Shown piece after piece: positions 34,478 through 42,274 of a stretch of 64,000 nucleotides of DNA; position 1 is the first letter of the stretch; every line of letters starts with the position of its first letter. A program made the position numbers and the translations under genes. Below the pieces are notes generated by a model, which searched no databases, was not told where the DNA came from, and saw only the letters and a list, made by a program, of their open reading frames with translations. Source of the DNA: G963665925 sp963676345 (GTDB lineage: Bacteria; Bacillota; Clostridia; Peptostreptococcales; Acidaminobacteraceae); the NCBI GenBank assembly GCA_963676345.2, contig CAXXTS010000004.1, positions 124,001-188,000 on the forward strand, in the 5' to 3' direction.

Positions 34478-34524
34478 CAGATTTTTGGCAATCCCCGCAT
34501 CAATATAGGGTCTCTTACTTGCCC

Positions 34525-35442
34525 TTAGCGCACCAGGCGCTCCACAAGGCAGCCTTCAAGATTGTCATAGTCACTGATGTACAGTTTTGGAAGCCCCAGT
34601 GTATCCAGCACATGCTCAATGATTAAAGCACCTGCAAGAATAATGTCTGCCCGTTTAGGCTGCAATCCTTTAATGGCTTTTCGCTCTTCGACCGACTTTT
34701 GAGCAAGTTCCCCATTCATTGCTGAAATGTCAGTCAGTGTCACTGTGCTGTTTTGTATCTTAAACCGGTTATAAGTCTCCATTTCAAGCTGCATAGCACC
34801 AAGCGTTGTGGCCGTGCCGCCAATGCCGATCGCCCTGCCTACAGCATATGTTTGAATCACTTGCAAGGTTTCTTCTGCTAGCTGGCGAATGTCTCTTTGA
34901 AGCCTGCTCAATTCTTCGCCGCTAACAGGGTCCGTGCTTATGTGCTTTCCCGTCATTCTAACCGCACCAACATTCAAGCTCTTTGAAAATAGGATCCCCT
35001 TTGAGTCTCCGACGATCAGCTCCGTACTTCCACCACCGACGTCGACAATTAGAACACGATCATCCAGCTGAGAAAGACCCGCCAGTACCCCAAGGTAGCC
35101 TAAGCGCGCTTCATGTGTTCCCGAAATAATCTCAACATCAAGACCACATTCACGCTTCACGCGCTCGGTAAAAGCACGTTTGTTTTCCGCGTCACGTACA
35201 GCACTTGTCGCTAGGGCATAGATTTTTTCAGCCCCCCATGCACGTGCCTCCTTAGCAAACACACCTAGCGCCTTTACGCTTCTCTCAATCGCTTCAGGTG
35301 AGAGTTTGCCCGTCTCATTGACGCCTTGTCCTATACGTGTCATAATCAGTGATTTATCTCCACTAACAAGCTCTTTTCCATTGACCTCTGCTTTTAAAAG
35401 TCTGATGGAATTTGTTCCGATATCAACCGCAGCAGCTTTCAT
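34525..35442 (-). CDS. ppx: Ppx/GppA-family phosphatase
   Basis: A 305-residue ASKHA-fold exopolyphosphatase/pppGpp phosphatase. I choose the start MKAAAVDIGTNSIRLL, preceded by GGAGGG, over an in-frame ATG 27 nt earlier that lacks a site. Motifs are the phosphate-1 DIGTNSIRLL, ATSAVRDAENK, the catalytic-Glu region GTHEARLGYLG, the phosphate-2 VDVGGGSTEL and the GIGGTATTLG loop. It is the short bacterial form without the extra C-terminal domain. It lies in the yabR/divIC neighbourhood, where it is common in Clostridia. Confidence 0.92.
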   Translation of the reverse strand: MKAAAVDIGTNSIRLLKAEVNGKELVSGDKSLIMTRIGQGVNETGKLSPEAIERSVKALGVFAKEARAWGAEKIYALATSAVRDAENKRAFTERVKRECGLDVEIISGTHEARLGYLGVLAGLSQLDDRVLIVDVGGGSTELIVGDSKGILFSKSLNVGAVRMTGKHISTDPVSGEELSRLQRDIRQLAEETLQVIQTYAVGRAIGIGGTATTLGAMQLEMETYNRFKIQNSTVTLTDISAMNGELAQKSVEERKAIKGLQPKRADIILAGALIIEHVLDTLGLPKLYISDYDNLEGCLVERLVR

Positions 35443-35534
35443 GTACCCTCCAGCAAATATATCTACCATTTGTATCCCACGTAGCCTATCTCAATTTTCC
35501 CTTAACCTTAGAATAACACTTCCGTGTAAATAGA

Positions 35535-35554
35535 AAAACCCGGGGTTCCCGGGT
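35535..35554 (-). terminator. Terminator after the S1-domain gene
   Basis: Seven-base GC arms ACCCGGG / CCCGGGT with a three-base loop, followed by TTTTT on the minus strand, 75 nt past the stop codon. Confidence 0.8.
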
Positions 35555-35627
35555 ATCTATACCAGCGCATATCCATTTTCTTGAGGATGATTGTCTGGCC
35601 TTTAAGTTTGTATTCGAAGCATTCCGT

Positions 35628-36131
35628 CTATCTTGAACCGTATCCATTTCCTCTTCTTCCAGAAGTTTTGGCAGCCTTTCGGACATCTCTCAGTTTCTCA
35701 TCAGAATTCTTCATAAAATTATTCAGCATACCCTCAAAATCACGCGGCTTCTGATGACGTCGATCTCCGTAGTCCTTTTGCGGTCTGCTATTTCTGTCAG
35801 ATCCACCTTTGAAGCTTTTGTTTTCAGGACGATTTGAAGTGCCCTTGTTGTCAGGACGCTTTTCTCTTTGAGGTTTCTCTTGCTGAGATGAAGCGTTTTC
35901 AGATGCTTGACGTATTGACAGACTGATTTTTCCTTTTGGATCAATAGAAAGAACCTTTACATTAACTGCCTGATTTTCTTTGAGATGATCTTTAACTTCT
36001 TTAACGTAGTCATCTGCAATTTCAGAAATATGGCATAGACCTGTTTCTCCGCTCGAAAGCTTGATAAAAGCGCCGAATTTCGCAAGTCCTGTTACTGTCC
36101 CTTCGAATATCTTACCCACTTCGATGGCCAT
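35628..36131 (-). CDS. yabR: S1 RNA-binding domain protein (YabR-like)
   Basis: A 167-residue protein with one S1 domain at residues ~1-72 (IEVGKIFEGTVTGLAKFGAFIKLSSGETGLCHISEIADDYV) and a basic, disordered tail rich in K, R, N, G and S ending RRGNGYGSR. The chosen ATG follows AAGGAGG by 12 nt; an ATG 78 nt earlier has no site. It resembles general stress protein 13/YabR, which associates with RNA or ribosomes. It sits directly after divIC, as in Bacillus. Confidence 0.88.
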   Translation of the reverse strand: MAIEVGKIFEGTVTGLAKFGAFIKLSSGETGLCHISEIADDYVKEVKDHLKENQAVNVKVLSIDPKGKISLSIRQASENASSQQEKPQREKRPDNKGTSNRPENKSFKGGSDRNSRPQKDYGDRRHQKPRDFEGMLNNFMKNSDEKLRDVRKAAKTSGRRGNGYGSR

Positions 36132-36221
36132 AAAAAAAATTATCCTCCTTAAAAGATTATGAAAAACTATGTGCGGGGTATAGTCCCCTCTCACTATTAT
36201 ATATGCCATAAACAGATAGAA

Positions 36222-36551
36222 TCAATCAGAAACTTCTGAAACCACCCCATCTGCATCAGCATTATCATCTTGTATTATATATATAATTTCATTGGGCTTA
36301 ACCATCTTAAGCTTTTCCCGTGCTATTCTTTCAATGGTTTCCGGGCTTGAAGCGTTCTCAAGCTCCTCTTCAAGGGCTTCTACATCCTCTTTCAAAACCA
36401 CAATTTTTTGCTGACAGGCCGATTCTTCAGCTCGAAGCTGACGCAGCTTGGACTCCTGCCTCAAAAAAGTGACACCGACGTAGAGCATGAATGCAACTGC
36501 AAATAAAACAACGACCCTATTTCTTTTTAGAAAGCGAGCGGTACCTTTCAT
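36222..36551 (-). CDS. divIC: Septum formation initiator DivIC/FtsB-like protein
   Basis: A 109-residue bitopic membrane protein: a short basic start (KRNRVVVLF), one membrane helix at residues ~11-28, a coiled coil at ~30-65 (QESKLRQLRAEESACQQK...EELEN), and the C-terminal IARERLK-like IERIAREKLKMVKPNEIIYII. It scaffolds division-site peptidoglycan synthesis with FtsL and DivIB. It lies 21 nt after rqcP; yabP and yabQ, which separate these genes in sporulating relatives, are absent. Confidence 0.9.
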   Translation of the reverse strand: MKGTARFLKRNRVVVLFAVAFMLYVGVTFLRQESKLRQLRAEESACQQKIVVLKEDVEALEEELENASSPETIERIAREKLKMVKPNEIIYIIQDDNADADGVVSEVSD

Positions 36552-36572
36552 GCCATACCCCTTCTTCTTATT

Positions 36573-36818
36573 CTATTCCTGAAGCTGACGATAGAGATCC
36601 AGCGCTTCATCTTTTTTTACATGCTCTTTGAGATCGAGCACTTCAACCTTGATGCTTTTAGATGCGAAGTTTAGCGTGATAATATCGCCTACCTTAACTT
36701 CACTTCCAGGTTTAGCCGGCTTGTCTCCAATTAAAATTCTACCTTGAGCGCAAGCTTCTTTCGCAACCGTTCTGCGCTTAATCAGCCTGGATACTTTTAA
36801 ATACTTGTCAATGCGCAT
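36573..36818 (-). CDS. rqcP: S4-domain RNA-binding protein RqcP (YabO)
   Basis: An 81-residue protein that is essentially one S4 domain: MRIDKYLKVSRLIKRRTVAKEAC, then GRILIGDKPAKPGSEVKVGD. In Bacillus the orthologue works with RqcH in adding alanine tails to stalled nascent chains on 50S subunits. Length and position between hup/mazG and divIC match the family. Confidence 0.93.
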   Translation of the reverse strand: MRIDKYLKVSRLIKRRTVAKEACAQGRILIGDKPAKPGSEVKVGDIITLNFASKSIKVEVLDLKEHVKKDEALDLYRQLQE

Positions 36819-36923
36819 ATGCGACTCCTTCTTTACCAGACAATCCCATAATGGAAAATAATGTATTGTTTCTTCCGTACATTGTCAAAGAATGAAAGGA
36901 TTGTTTTTTCTTCAAATATAAAG

Positions 36924-36946
36924 AAAAAAGCAGCAAGGCTGCTTTT
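36924..36946 (-). terminator. Terminator after hup
   Basis: Arms AAAGCAGC / GCTGCTTT with a three-base loop, followed by a T-rich tract on the minus strand, eight bases past the hup stop codon. Confidence 0.8.
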
Positions 36947-36954
36947 AACTTTTA

Positions 36955-37233
36955 TTACTTGTTAACTAGTTCTTTAAGCGCTTTACCTGCTTTGAAAACA
37001 GGTGCTTTTGATGCTGGAATGTCAATAACTTGCTCAGGGTTTCTTGGGTTACGGCCTTTTCTTTCTTTTCTCTCACGAACGTCGAAAGTACCGAAACCTA
37101 CAAGCTGAACCTTGTCTCCAGCTACTAGTGCTTCTTCAACAGATTTCATAAAAGCATTCAGAGCCATTTCCGCGTCTTTCTTAGTTAGACCCGACTTTTC
37201 TGCCATACTTGTTACCAGTTCCGCCTTATTCAC
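36955..37233 (-). CDS. hup: DNA-binding protein HU
   Basis: A 92-residue histone-like protein: NKAELVTSMAEKSGLTKKDAEMALNAFMKSVEEAL, then the DNA-binding arm GFGTFDVRERKERKGRNPRNPEQVIDIPASKAPVF. It begins with GTG, seven bases after GAGGAGG. It is a nucleoid-associated protein and abundant. It lies between mazG and rqcP, a typical Clostridia order, and ends with its own terminator. Confidence 0.97.
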   Translation of the reverse strand: MNKAELVTSMAEKSGLTKKDAEMALNAFMKSVEEALVAGDKVQLVGFGTFDVRERKERKGRNPRNPEQVIDIPASKAPVFKAGKALKELVNK

Positions 37234-37334
37234 AGTAAAACCTCCTCAATCAGTTGAAATTCTAGCTCACATTGGCTATTTATATCTTATCTTGAAATCA
37301 CCGTTTTTATCAATACTTTTTTGAACTTTTTTTG

Positions 37335-38804
37335 CTACAAATCCAGTTTTTTTGCGCTGTTCCACAGATTATCCATCTCCTGCAGGGTCATATTGTTCAA
37401 TTTTTTACCTTTTTCCAGCGCTTTTTCTTCAACATGGCGAAATCTGCGTAGAAATTTCTCATTGGTATGGCTGAGGGCGACCTCTGGCCTAACCTTTAAG
37501 AAACGGCACACATTTACAACCGCAAAAATGAGATCACCCAGTTCGCCAGTAATTTCATCTCTATTTCCAGACTCGTATATTTCTAAAAATTCACCTAGTT
37601 CTTCATGAATTTTTTCAATAGCATCTTTCACATCATCCCAATCGAATCCGACATCTGCCGCTTTCTTTTGAATTTTATAGGCACGCATCAGCGCAGGCAG
37701 ACCCTGTGGAATGCGTTCCATGGATTCAACTTGCATGGATTCCTGCTTTTCCTCTTTTTTAATGGCCTCCCAGTTCACAACAACATCGTCAGACCCCTCG
37801 ACCGCTACCTCGCCAAAAACGTGGGGATGACGTCTAATCAGTTTTTCACTAATGCCTGTTGTCACATCATGGATATTAAAATAGCCATTTTCCTCAGCAA
37901 TAGCCGCATGGAACACGACTTGTAAAAGGACATCTCCCAGTTCTTCTTCCAAGTCTTCTAAGTCTCCTCTGTCAATCGCGTCGAGCACTTCGTAGGCTTC
38001 TTCAACCAGGCATGGCTTAAGGGTCTCATGGGTCTGTTCACGGTCCCATGGACACCCATCAGGCGACCTGAGGATCTCCATGATTCCAAGAAGATCATCA
38101 AAGAAGCGCTTGCGCTGTCCATCCATGGCAAGCCCTGGTATATAGAGCGAGGTCAGGTGGTCATGTAAATCATCACGCTTGTCTATTTCATAAAGCATCA
38201 TGGTTTCAATACGTTCTTCACCCGGAATGCCGGCGCCTCTTACGACAATGACCTCCTGATCATCTTCATAATACTTGCCCAGTGCAAGCTTGACCCTCGA
38301 AGCTGTCATGCGGTCATATACCTGAATAATCAGATTATCCATAGTCACATCCGGCACCTGCACTTCGACTTGGAGGGCATCCATCACTTTAAGCCCATGA
38401 ACAGGGTCTCTTTTCAGACTTGTGATAATAGCGTCTATGAAGCTGGCACCATGTACAAACTCGATTGTGTCACCTGTGTTTTCTGCAAGCTCCATAAGAT
38501 GTTCTACGGTCTTTTCAGCAACAAACGGATTGCCCGGCACAGCATATACCACAGGGCCCGATGCCGCCTTCTTCCAAACATCCTCAGCAACATTTAGATA
38601 CACTTCATCAAAGGTATCAAAACGTTCATAATAGCTGTCATAAGACTCAAATACGAGTCCTCTTTCCCGCAGCTGGTCAACAATCGGATGCTTTTCCGTC
38701 CTCAAATAAATGACATCGGTCGACTCCATTACACTTAGCGCTTCAACGGTTAGAAAATTCATTCCACCTGGGCCTAAACCGACAATTTTTAATGTATGAC
38801 TCAT
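37335..38804 (-). CDS. mazG: Tetrapyrrole methylase-fold / MazG fusion (YabN)
   Basis: A 489-residue fusion. Residues ~1-220 are a tetrapyrrole-methylase fold (IVGLGPGGMNFLTVEAL, YAVPGNPFVAEKTVE). Residues ~245-489 are a nucleoside triphosphate pyrophosphohydrolase with two MazG repeats: LRSPDGCPWDREQTHETLKPCLVEEAYEVLDAI and ELGDVLLQVVFHA, then a second EELGEFLE and GELGDLIFAVVN. It hydrolyses noncanonical NTPs; the role of the methylase half is unclear even in Bacillus. It starts one base after the flippase stop. Confidence 0.95.
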   Translation of the reverse strand: MSHTLKIVGLGPGGMNFLTVEALSVMESTDVIYLRTEKHPIVDQLRERGLVFESYDSYYERFDTFDEVYLNVAEDVWKKAASGPVVYAVPGNPFVAEKTVEHLMELAENTGDTIEFVHGASFIDAIITSLKRDPVHGLKVMDALQVEVQVPDVTMDNLIIQVYDRMTASRVKLALGKYYEDDQEVIVVRGAGIPGEERIETMMLYEIDKRDDLHDHLTSLYIPGLAMDGQRKRFFDDLLGIMEILRSPDGCPWDREQTHETLKPCLVEEAYEVLDAIDRGDLEDLEEELGDVLLQVVFHAAIAEENGYFNIHDVTTGISEKLIRRHPHVFGEVAVEGSDDVVVNWEAIKKEEKQESMQVESMERIPQGLPALMRAYKIQKKAADVGFDWDDVKDAIEKIHEELGEFLEIYESGNRDEITGELGDLIFAVVNVCRFLKVRPEVALSHTNEKFLRRFRHVEEKALEKGKKLNNMTLQEMDNLWNSAKKLDL

Positions 38805-38805
38805 C

Positions 38806-40452
38806 TTATCCTGCCTTTCTAAAGCTTAGCTTTCCAGCTAGCTTTTTCAATTTGCTTCCACCAGGCATCATATCCATGTCTTCTTCGGTCAGTGTTCTTG
38901 TAACAAAAAGCATGAGTACAAATGTTACACCGCCAACCGCCACGGCTGCGACAGTCGCAAGTCGACCCGCACCCAGTTCATGCATGCGCTGAACCAATAT
39001 ATTGTTGACGAGCGCATAGGTCAGTTTTACCGCTATGACCATGATTAGTCCATCAAAAGCTGGTTTTAGGAAAATTTTCTTTAAGTCCGGCTTAAAATCC
39101 ACCGCTTTTAAGAGACTGACAAAGTTCAGAATGCTGGCACATGCAAAGGCACTGATGGTCGCAAGTGCTGCCCCACGAATGTTCAGTGTAGGTATCCCGA
39201 CAAGGGTATAGCTCAAAATGCCTTTTAAAATCGCGCCCATAAACAGATTGCGCGCAGGTAAATTTTGCTTGCCTAAACCTTGCAATATGCCTGTTGTAAC
39301 TTGATACATAGATAGGAAGAGGACGCCCCATCCTAGAATTTGAAGAATGGCCCCTGTACTTGATGCAATTTCAATTTGCATCGGGTAGAGCAGCTTCATA
39401 ATAGGTTCAGCTAGTGTAATAAGCCCCAGTGCACAGGGCAAACCAATAATAAGACCGAGACGCAGGCCTGTTTCGATAGTGTGATTCAGCTCTTTAGTGG
39501 CACGTCGTGCCGTCATCCCCGCCACTGCAGGCACAAGACTGATTTGCACTGCGGCTGTAACCGTCTGAGGTAAATTGACAAGGGTCTGGGAGTATCCTGT
39601 CAATTGCCCGTATAGATCATTAGCCTGTTCTACAATACCTATATCGTGAAGACGGCGCATAACGATAAATAAGTCAAGCATGGTCATGATTGGAATAACC
39701 GAAGCACCGATGGTGATTGGCACGGCAATCTTAAGTACCTTTTTAATGATTGCCCCTTCACTCTCCTGCACAAAATCTGGCAGCTTCGTATCGATTTCTC
39801 CAAGTGCGCCTTTTCGTTTCATGCGCTGGTAGTAGAGAAAAATAATTAAGAACCCAAAAAAGGCTCCAGATGTGGCGCCAAATGTTGCCCCCGCCGAAGC
39901 ATACTCAAGGCCACGCCCAAAGAAGACAAAGGCGAGACCAAGGCCCATAGCCACTCTAAAAAATTGTTCAATAATTTGCGAGTAGGCATAGGGTTTCATA
40001 TCCTGTAGACCCTGAAAATAACCCCTGAAAGCAGACATAACCGCTACAAAGAGAATAGCTGGTCCAAGTGCTAAGAAGGAATAGTATCCTCCCTTATTTT
40101 TAACATATGTCGTTACCCAATCTGCTCCAAGCATCATAACAAGCATGCCTACAAAACCAATAATCGCCATGAGTTTAAGAATGGTCTTAAACACCCTGTG
40201 GGCACCATAGTGGTCTCCTACAGCTGAGCGCTCTGCAATCGTCTTTGCAATTGCCGCTGGGAATCCAGCGGTCGATATCACAATCAGCCAGTTGTACATT
40301 GGATACGCTGTCTGATAATAACTCATCCCTTCATCGCCTATCAGATTCGCTAGTGGAATTCTGAAAAATGCGCCCATAACCTTTATGACAATCGCTGCAG
40401 CACCTAAAATTGCTGCACCTTTAATAAAGGAATCCCCTGATTTTTTTGACAT
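38806..40452 (-). CDS. MATE/MOP-superfamily flippase (YabM/SpoVB/MurJ-like)
   Basis: A 548-residue membrane protein with about 14 helices; stretches such as SFIKGAAILGAAAIVIKVMGAFFRIPLANLIGDEGMSYYQTAYPMYNWLIVIST (helix 1-2) and GYSQTLVNLPQTVTAAVQISLVPAV are typical of the polysaccharide biosynthesis/SpoVB group. It probably flips lipid-linked wall precursors. The place before mazG is that of yabM in Bacillus. With no sporulation genes around, a general wall-lipid flippase role fits better than a spore cortex role. Confidence 0.87.
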   Translation of the reverse strand: MSKKSGDSFIKGAAILGAAAIVIKVMGAFFRIPLANLIGDEGMSYYQTAYPMYNWLIVISTAGFPAAIAKTIAERSAVGDHYGAHRVFKTILKLMAIIGFVGMLVMMLGADWVTTYVKNKGGYYSFLALGPAILFVAVMSAFRGYFQGLQDMKPYAYSQIIEQFFRVAMGLGLAFVFFGRGLEYASAGATFGATSGAFFGFLIIFLYYQRMKRKGALGEIDTKLPDFVQESEGAIIKKVLKIAVPITIGASVIPIMTMLDLFIVMRRLHDIGIVEQANDLYGQLTGYSQTLVNLPQTVTAAVQISLVPAVAGMTARRATKELNHTIETGLRLGLIIGLPCALGLITLAEPIMKLLYPMQIEIASSTGAILQILGWGVLFLSMYQVTTGILQGLGKQNLPARNLFMGAILKGILSYTLVGIPTLNIRGAALATISAFACASILNFVSLLKAVDFKPDLKKIFLKPAFDGLIMVIAVKLTYALVNNILVQRMHELGAGRLATVAAVAVGGVTFVLMLFVTRTLTEEDMDMMPGGSKLKKLAGKLSFRKAG

Positions 40453-40561
40453 CGTTTCCTCCTAGATGGGCCACTGCCCTAGATTACTAAAACACAAACA
40501 TTATATCAGATGCCCCCTTGGGGTTAAAGAGCTACCGGAAAAGCATCTTTATAATTCATTG

Positions 40562-40590
40562 TTACATAAAAAATTAAAGTGGGGTATAAT
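40562..40590 (+). promoter_or_regulatory. Promoter of the ferritin-like gene
   Basis: TTACAT (40562-40567), 17-nt spacer, perfect TATAAT (40585-40590). The ribosome site AAAGGAGG (40626-40633) precedes the ATG by seven bases. Confidence 0.7.
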
Positions 40591-40640
40591 TAAGGTGTAG
40601 TTGGTAAATTAATCCACACACAGACAAAGGAGGCATTTTT

Positions 40641-41141
40641 ATGGGCACGTTTGGACAAAAACTCGTTGGTGATAAAAAAGACCGTATTCTGGAGCTGCTG
40701 AACAAGGCGCTTGCTGATGAATGGCTGGCACATTATCAGTACTGGATTGGCGCTAAGGTCATCAAGGGACCTATGAAAGAATCCATCGCGGCAGAACTCC
40801 TTCAGCATGCTACTGAAGAAATGACACATGCCGAACTCGTTGCAGACCGCATTCTTCAACTGGGCGGAACACCTGTCTTGACCCCTGCCGATTGGATGAA
40901 GTGGACAAACTGCGGTTATGAAGTTCCTGAAAATCCTTTTGTAAAAGAAATTCTTGACCAAAACATTAAAGGTGAGCAGTGTGCTATTGAAGTATACAAC
41001 GCACTTATGAAAGAAACGGAAGGCGTTGACTTTATTACTTATGACATTGCAATGCAAATTCTTAAAGACGAAGTTGAGCACGAAGAGGACCTGCAGGCAC
41101 TTGCAGAAGATCTTGAGCTCATGTTTGAATACCACAAGTAA
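40641..41141 (+). CDS. Ferritin-like diiron domain protein
   Basis: A 166-residue four-helix-bundle protein. Iron ligands expected for the ferritin/bacterioferritin group are seen in ADEWLAHYQYWIG, the EExxH of ATEEMTHAELVADRI, EQCAIEVYNALMKE and the last-helix EVEHEEDLQALAEDL. It probably stores or detoxifies iron under oxidative stress. It is a single plus-strand gene inserted between prsA and the yabM-like gene, with its own promoter and terminator. I do not see a Fur or PerR box in its promoter. Confidence 0.85.
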   Translation: MGTFGQKLVGDKKDRILELLNKALADEWLAHYQYWIGAKVIKGPMKESIAAELLQHATEEMTHAELVADRILQLGGTPVLTPADWMKWTNCGYEVPENPFVKEILDQNIKGEQCAIEVYNALMKETEGVDFITYDIAMQILKDEVEHEEDLQALAEDLELMFEYHK

Positions 41142-41171
41142 ACAAACACTGCATAATACATAAGTACATGC

Positions 41172-41208
41172 AAAACGGCTAGGGGTCTATGACACCCTAG
41201 CCGTTTTT
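41172..41208. terminator. Bidirectional terminator between ferritin-like gene and prsA
   Basis: Arms AAAACGGCTAGGG / CCCTAGCCGTTTT with a short loop lie between two convergent genes, flanked by A and T tracts so it can serve both strands. Confidence 0.85.
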
Positions 41209-41212
41209 ATAT

Positions 41213-42211
41213 TTATTCTTTTATTTTTTCCAGAAATCTTTCAACCTTCGCTGCATTTAGGAGTGATGATACTTTTTCAGCATAGGCATCCTGTGCGAGT
41301 GAATCGATAATAGACTGTTTATAAACTTCAATTTCTTCCTCAGAAGCGCCTGTTTCTTCAAGATCATTTATAGTTTGTACATCGTCGACCTTGATAATAT
41401 GGAAGCCAAACTGTGATTGAACGGGCTCGCTGACTTCTCCAACTTCCAGATTAAATGCTACCTCTTCAAACTCAGGTACCATTTTCCCTCTTGAAAAATA
41501 GCCTAGGCTGCCACCGTTTGAAGCACTGCCTGGATCTTCAGAGTACTCTGTAGCAAGCTCTGCAAAATCTTCCCCTGCTTCAATTTTTTGATTAATAATT
41601 TCCAGCGTTGCGTCATCGTTAACCAGAATATGACTTGCACTTACAAGAACGGTCTCTGTTTCATACAAACGCTCCAGCGTCTCAGTATCCGCCTCAACTT
41701 CACTGCGAATCATCGCATTGAACTCTTCTGATATAAACTGAGATGTGATTTGCTTTTTAATAAAGACTTCGTCAAAATTCATCTGGTCATAGAAAGCCTT
41801 GGTCTCTTCGTCTGTTTCCAAAACTTCTTTAAAATTATCATATGCTTCTTGAACTTCTTGGTCTGAAACTTCATAACCGCTGTCCTCAACATACTTCAAA
41901 ATCAGTTTTTCACGAATCATGTTTTCAAGGAGTTCTTCCTGAACAATGTCTTTAACCGGGCGTCCACCGATTTCCTGTGTCCAGATATTTTCTCCAAACA
42001 TGTCATTATACGCATTTTCCATAAGCGCAAAATTGTTGTCATATGAAGTCTTTGTTATTGCTACGCCATCAACGGTTGCAACAATCACATCATCTGCACC
42101 TGCCCCGTTATCGCCTGAACCATTTTGGTCCTTCGGCTGACAACCTGACAGGATCATCGCTACAAGCAGCACCATCGTGACTACCAGCGCTAGATTCCTT
42201 CTTAAGCCCAT
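41213..42211 (-). CDS. prsA: PrsA-like peptidyl-prolyl isomerase lipoprotein
   Basis: A 332-residue lipoprotein foldase. The signal peptide (RRNLALVVTMVLLVAMILSGC) has a lipobox cysteine at residue 24. A SurA-N-like segment spans ~40-185. The parvulin domain, about residues 190-290, runs from SASHILVNDDATLE through YSEDPGSASNGGSLGYFSRGKMVPEFE to QFGFHIIKVDD. It folds exported proteins at the outer membrane face. It lies 63 nt after mfd, as in other Clostridia. Confidence 0.93.
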   Translation of the reverse strand: MGLRRNLALVVTMVLLVAMILSGCQPKDQNGSGDNGAGADDVIVATVDGVAITKTSYDNNFALMENAYNDMFGENIWTQEIGGRPVKDIVQEELLENMIREKLILKYVEDSGYEVSDQEVQEAYDNFKEVLETDEETKAFYDQMNFDEVFIKKQITSQFISEEFNAMIRSEVEADTETLERLYETETVLVSASHILVNDDATLEIINQKIEAGEDFAELATEYSEDPGSASNGGSLGYFSRGKMVPEFEEVAFNLEVGEVSEPVQSQFGFHIIKVDDVQTINDLEETGASEEEIEVYKQSIIDSLAQDAYAEKVSSLLNAAKVERFLEKIKE

Positions 42212-42274
42212 TTTTCAATTCACTCCTTAATATATTTCTGTGTCTATTCTCGCATAAAAGTGCTCTACTCGTTA

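Noticed and set aside
40590..41135. 181-codon minus-strand frame over the ferritin-like gene
   Set aside because: Antisense to a clear diiron protein with its own promoter, ribosome site and terminator.
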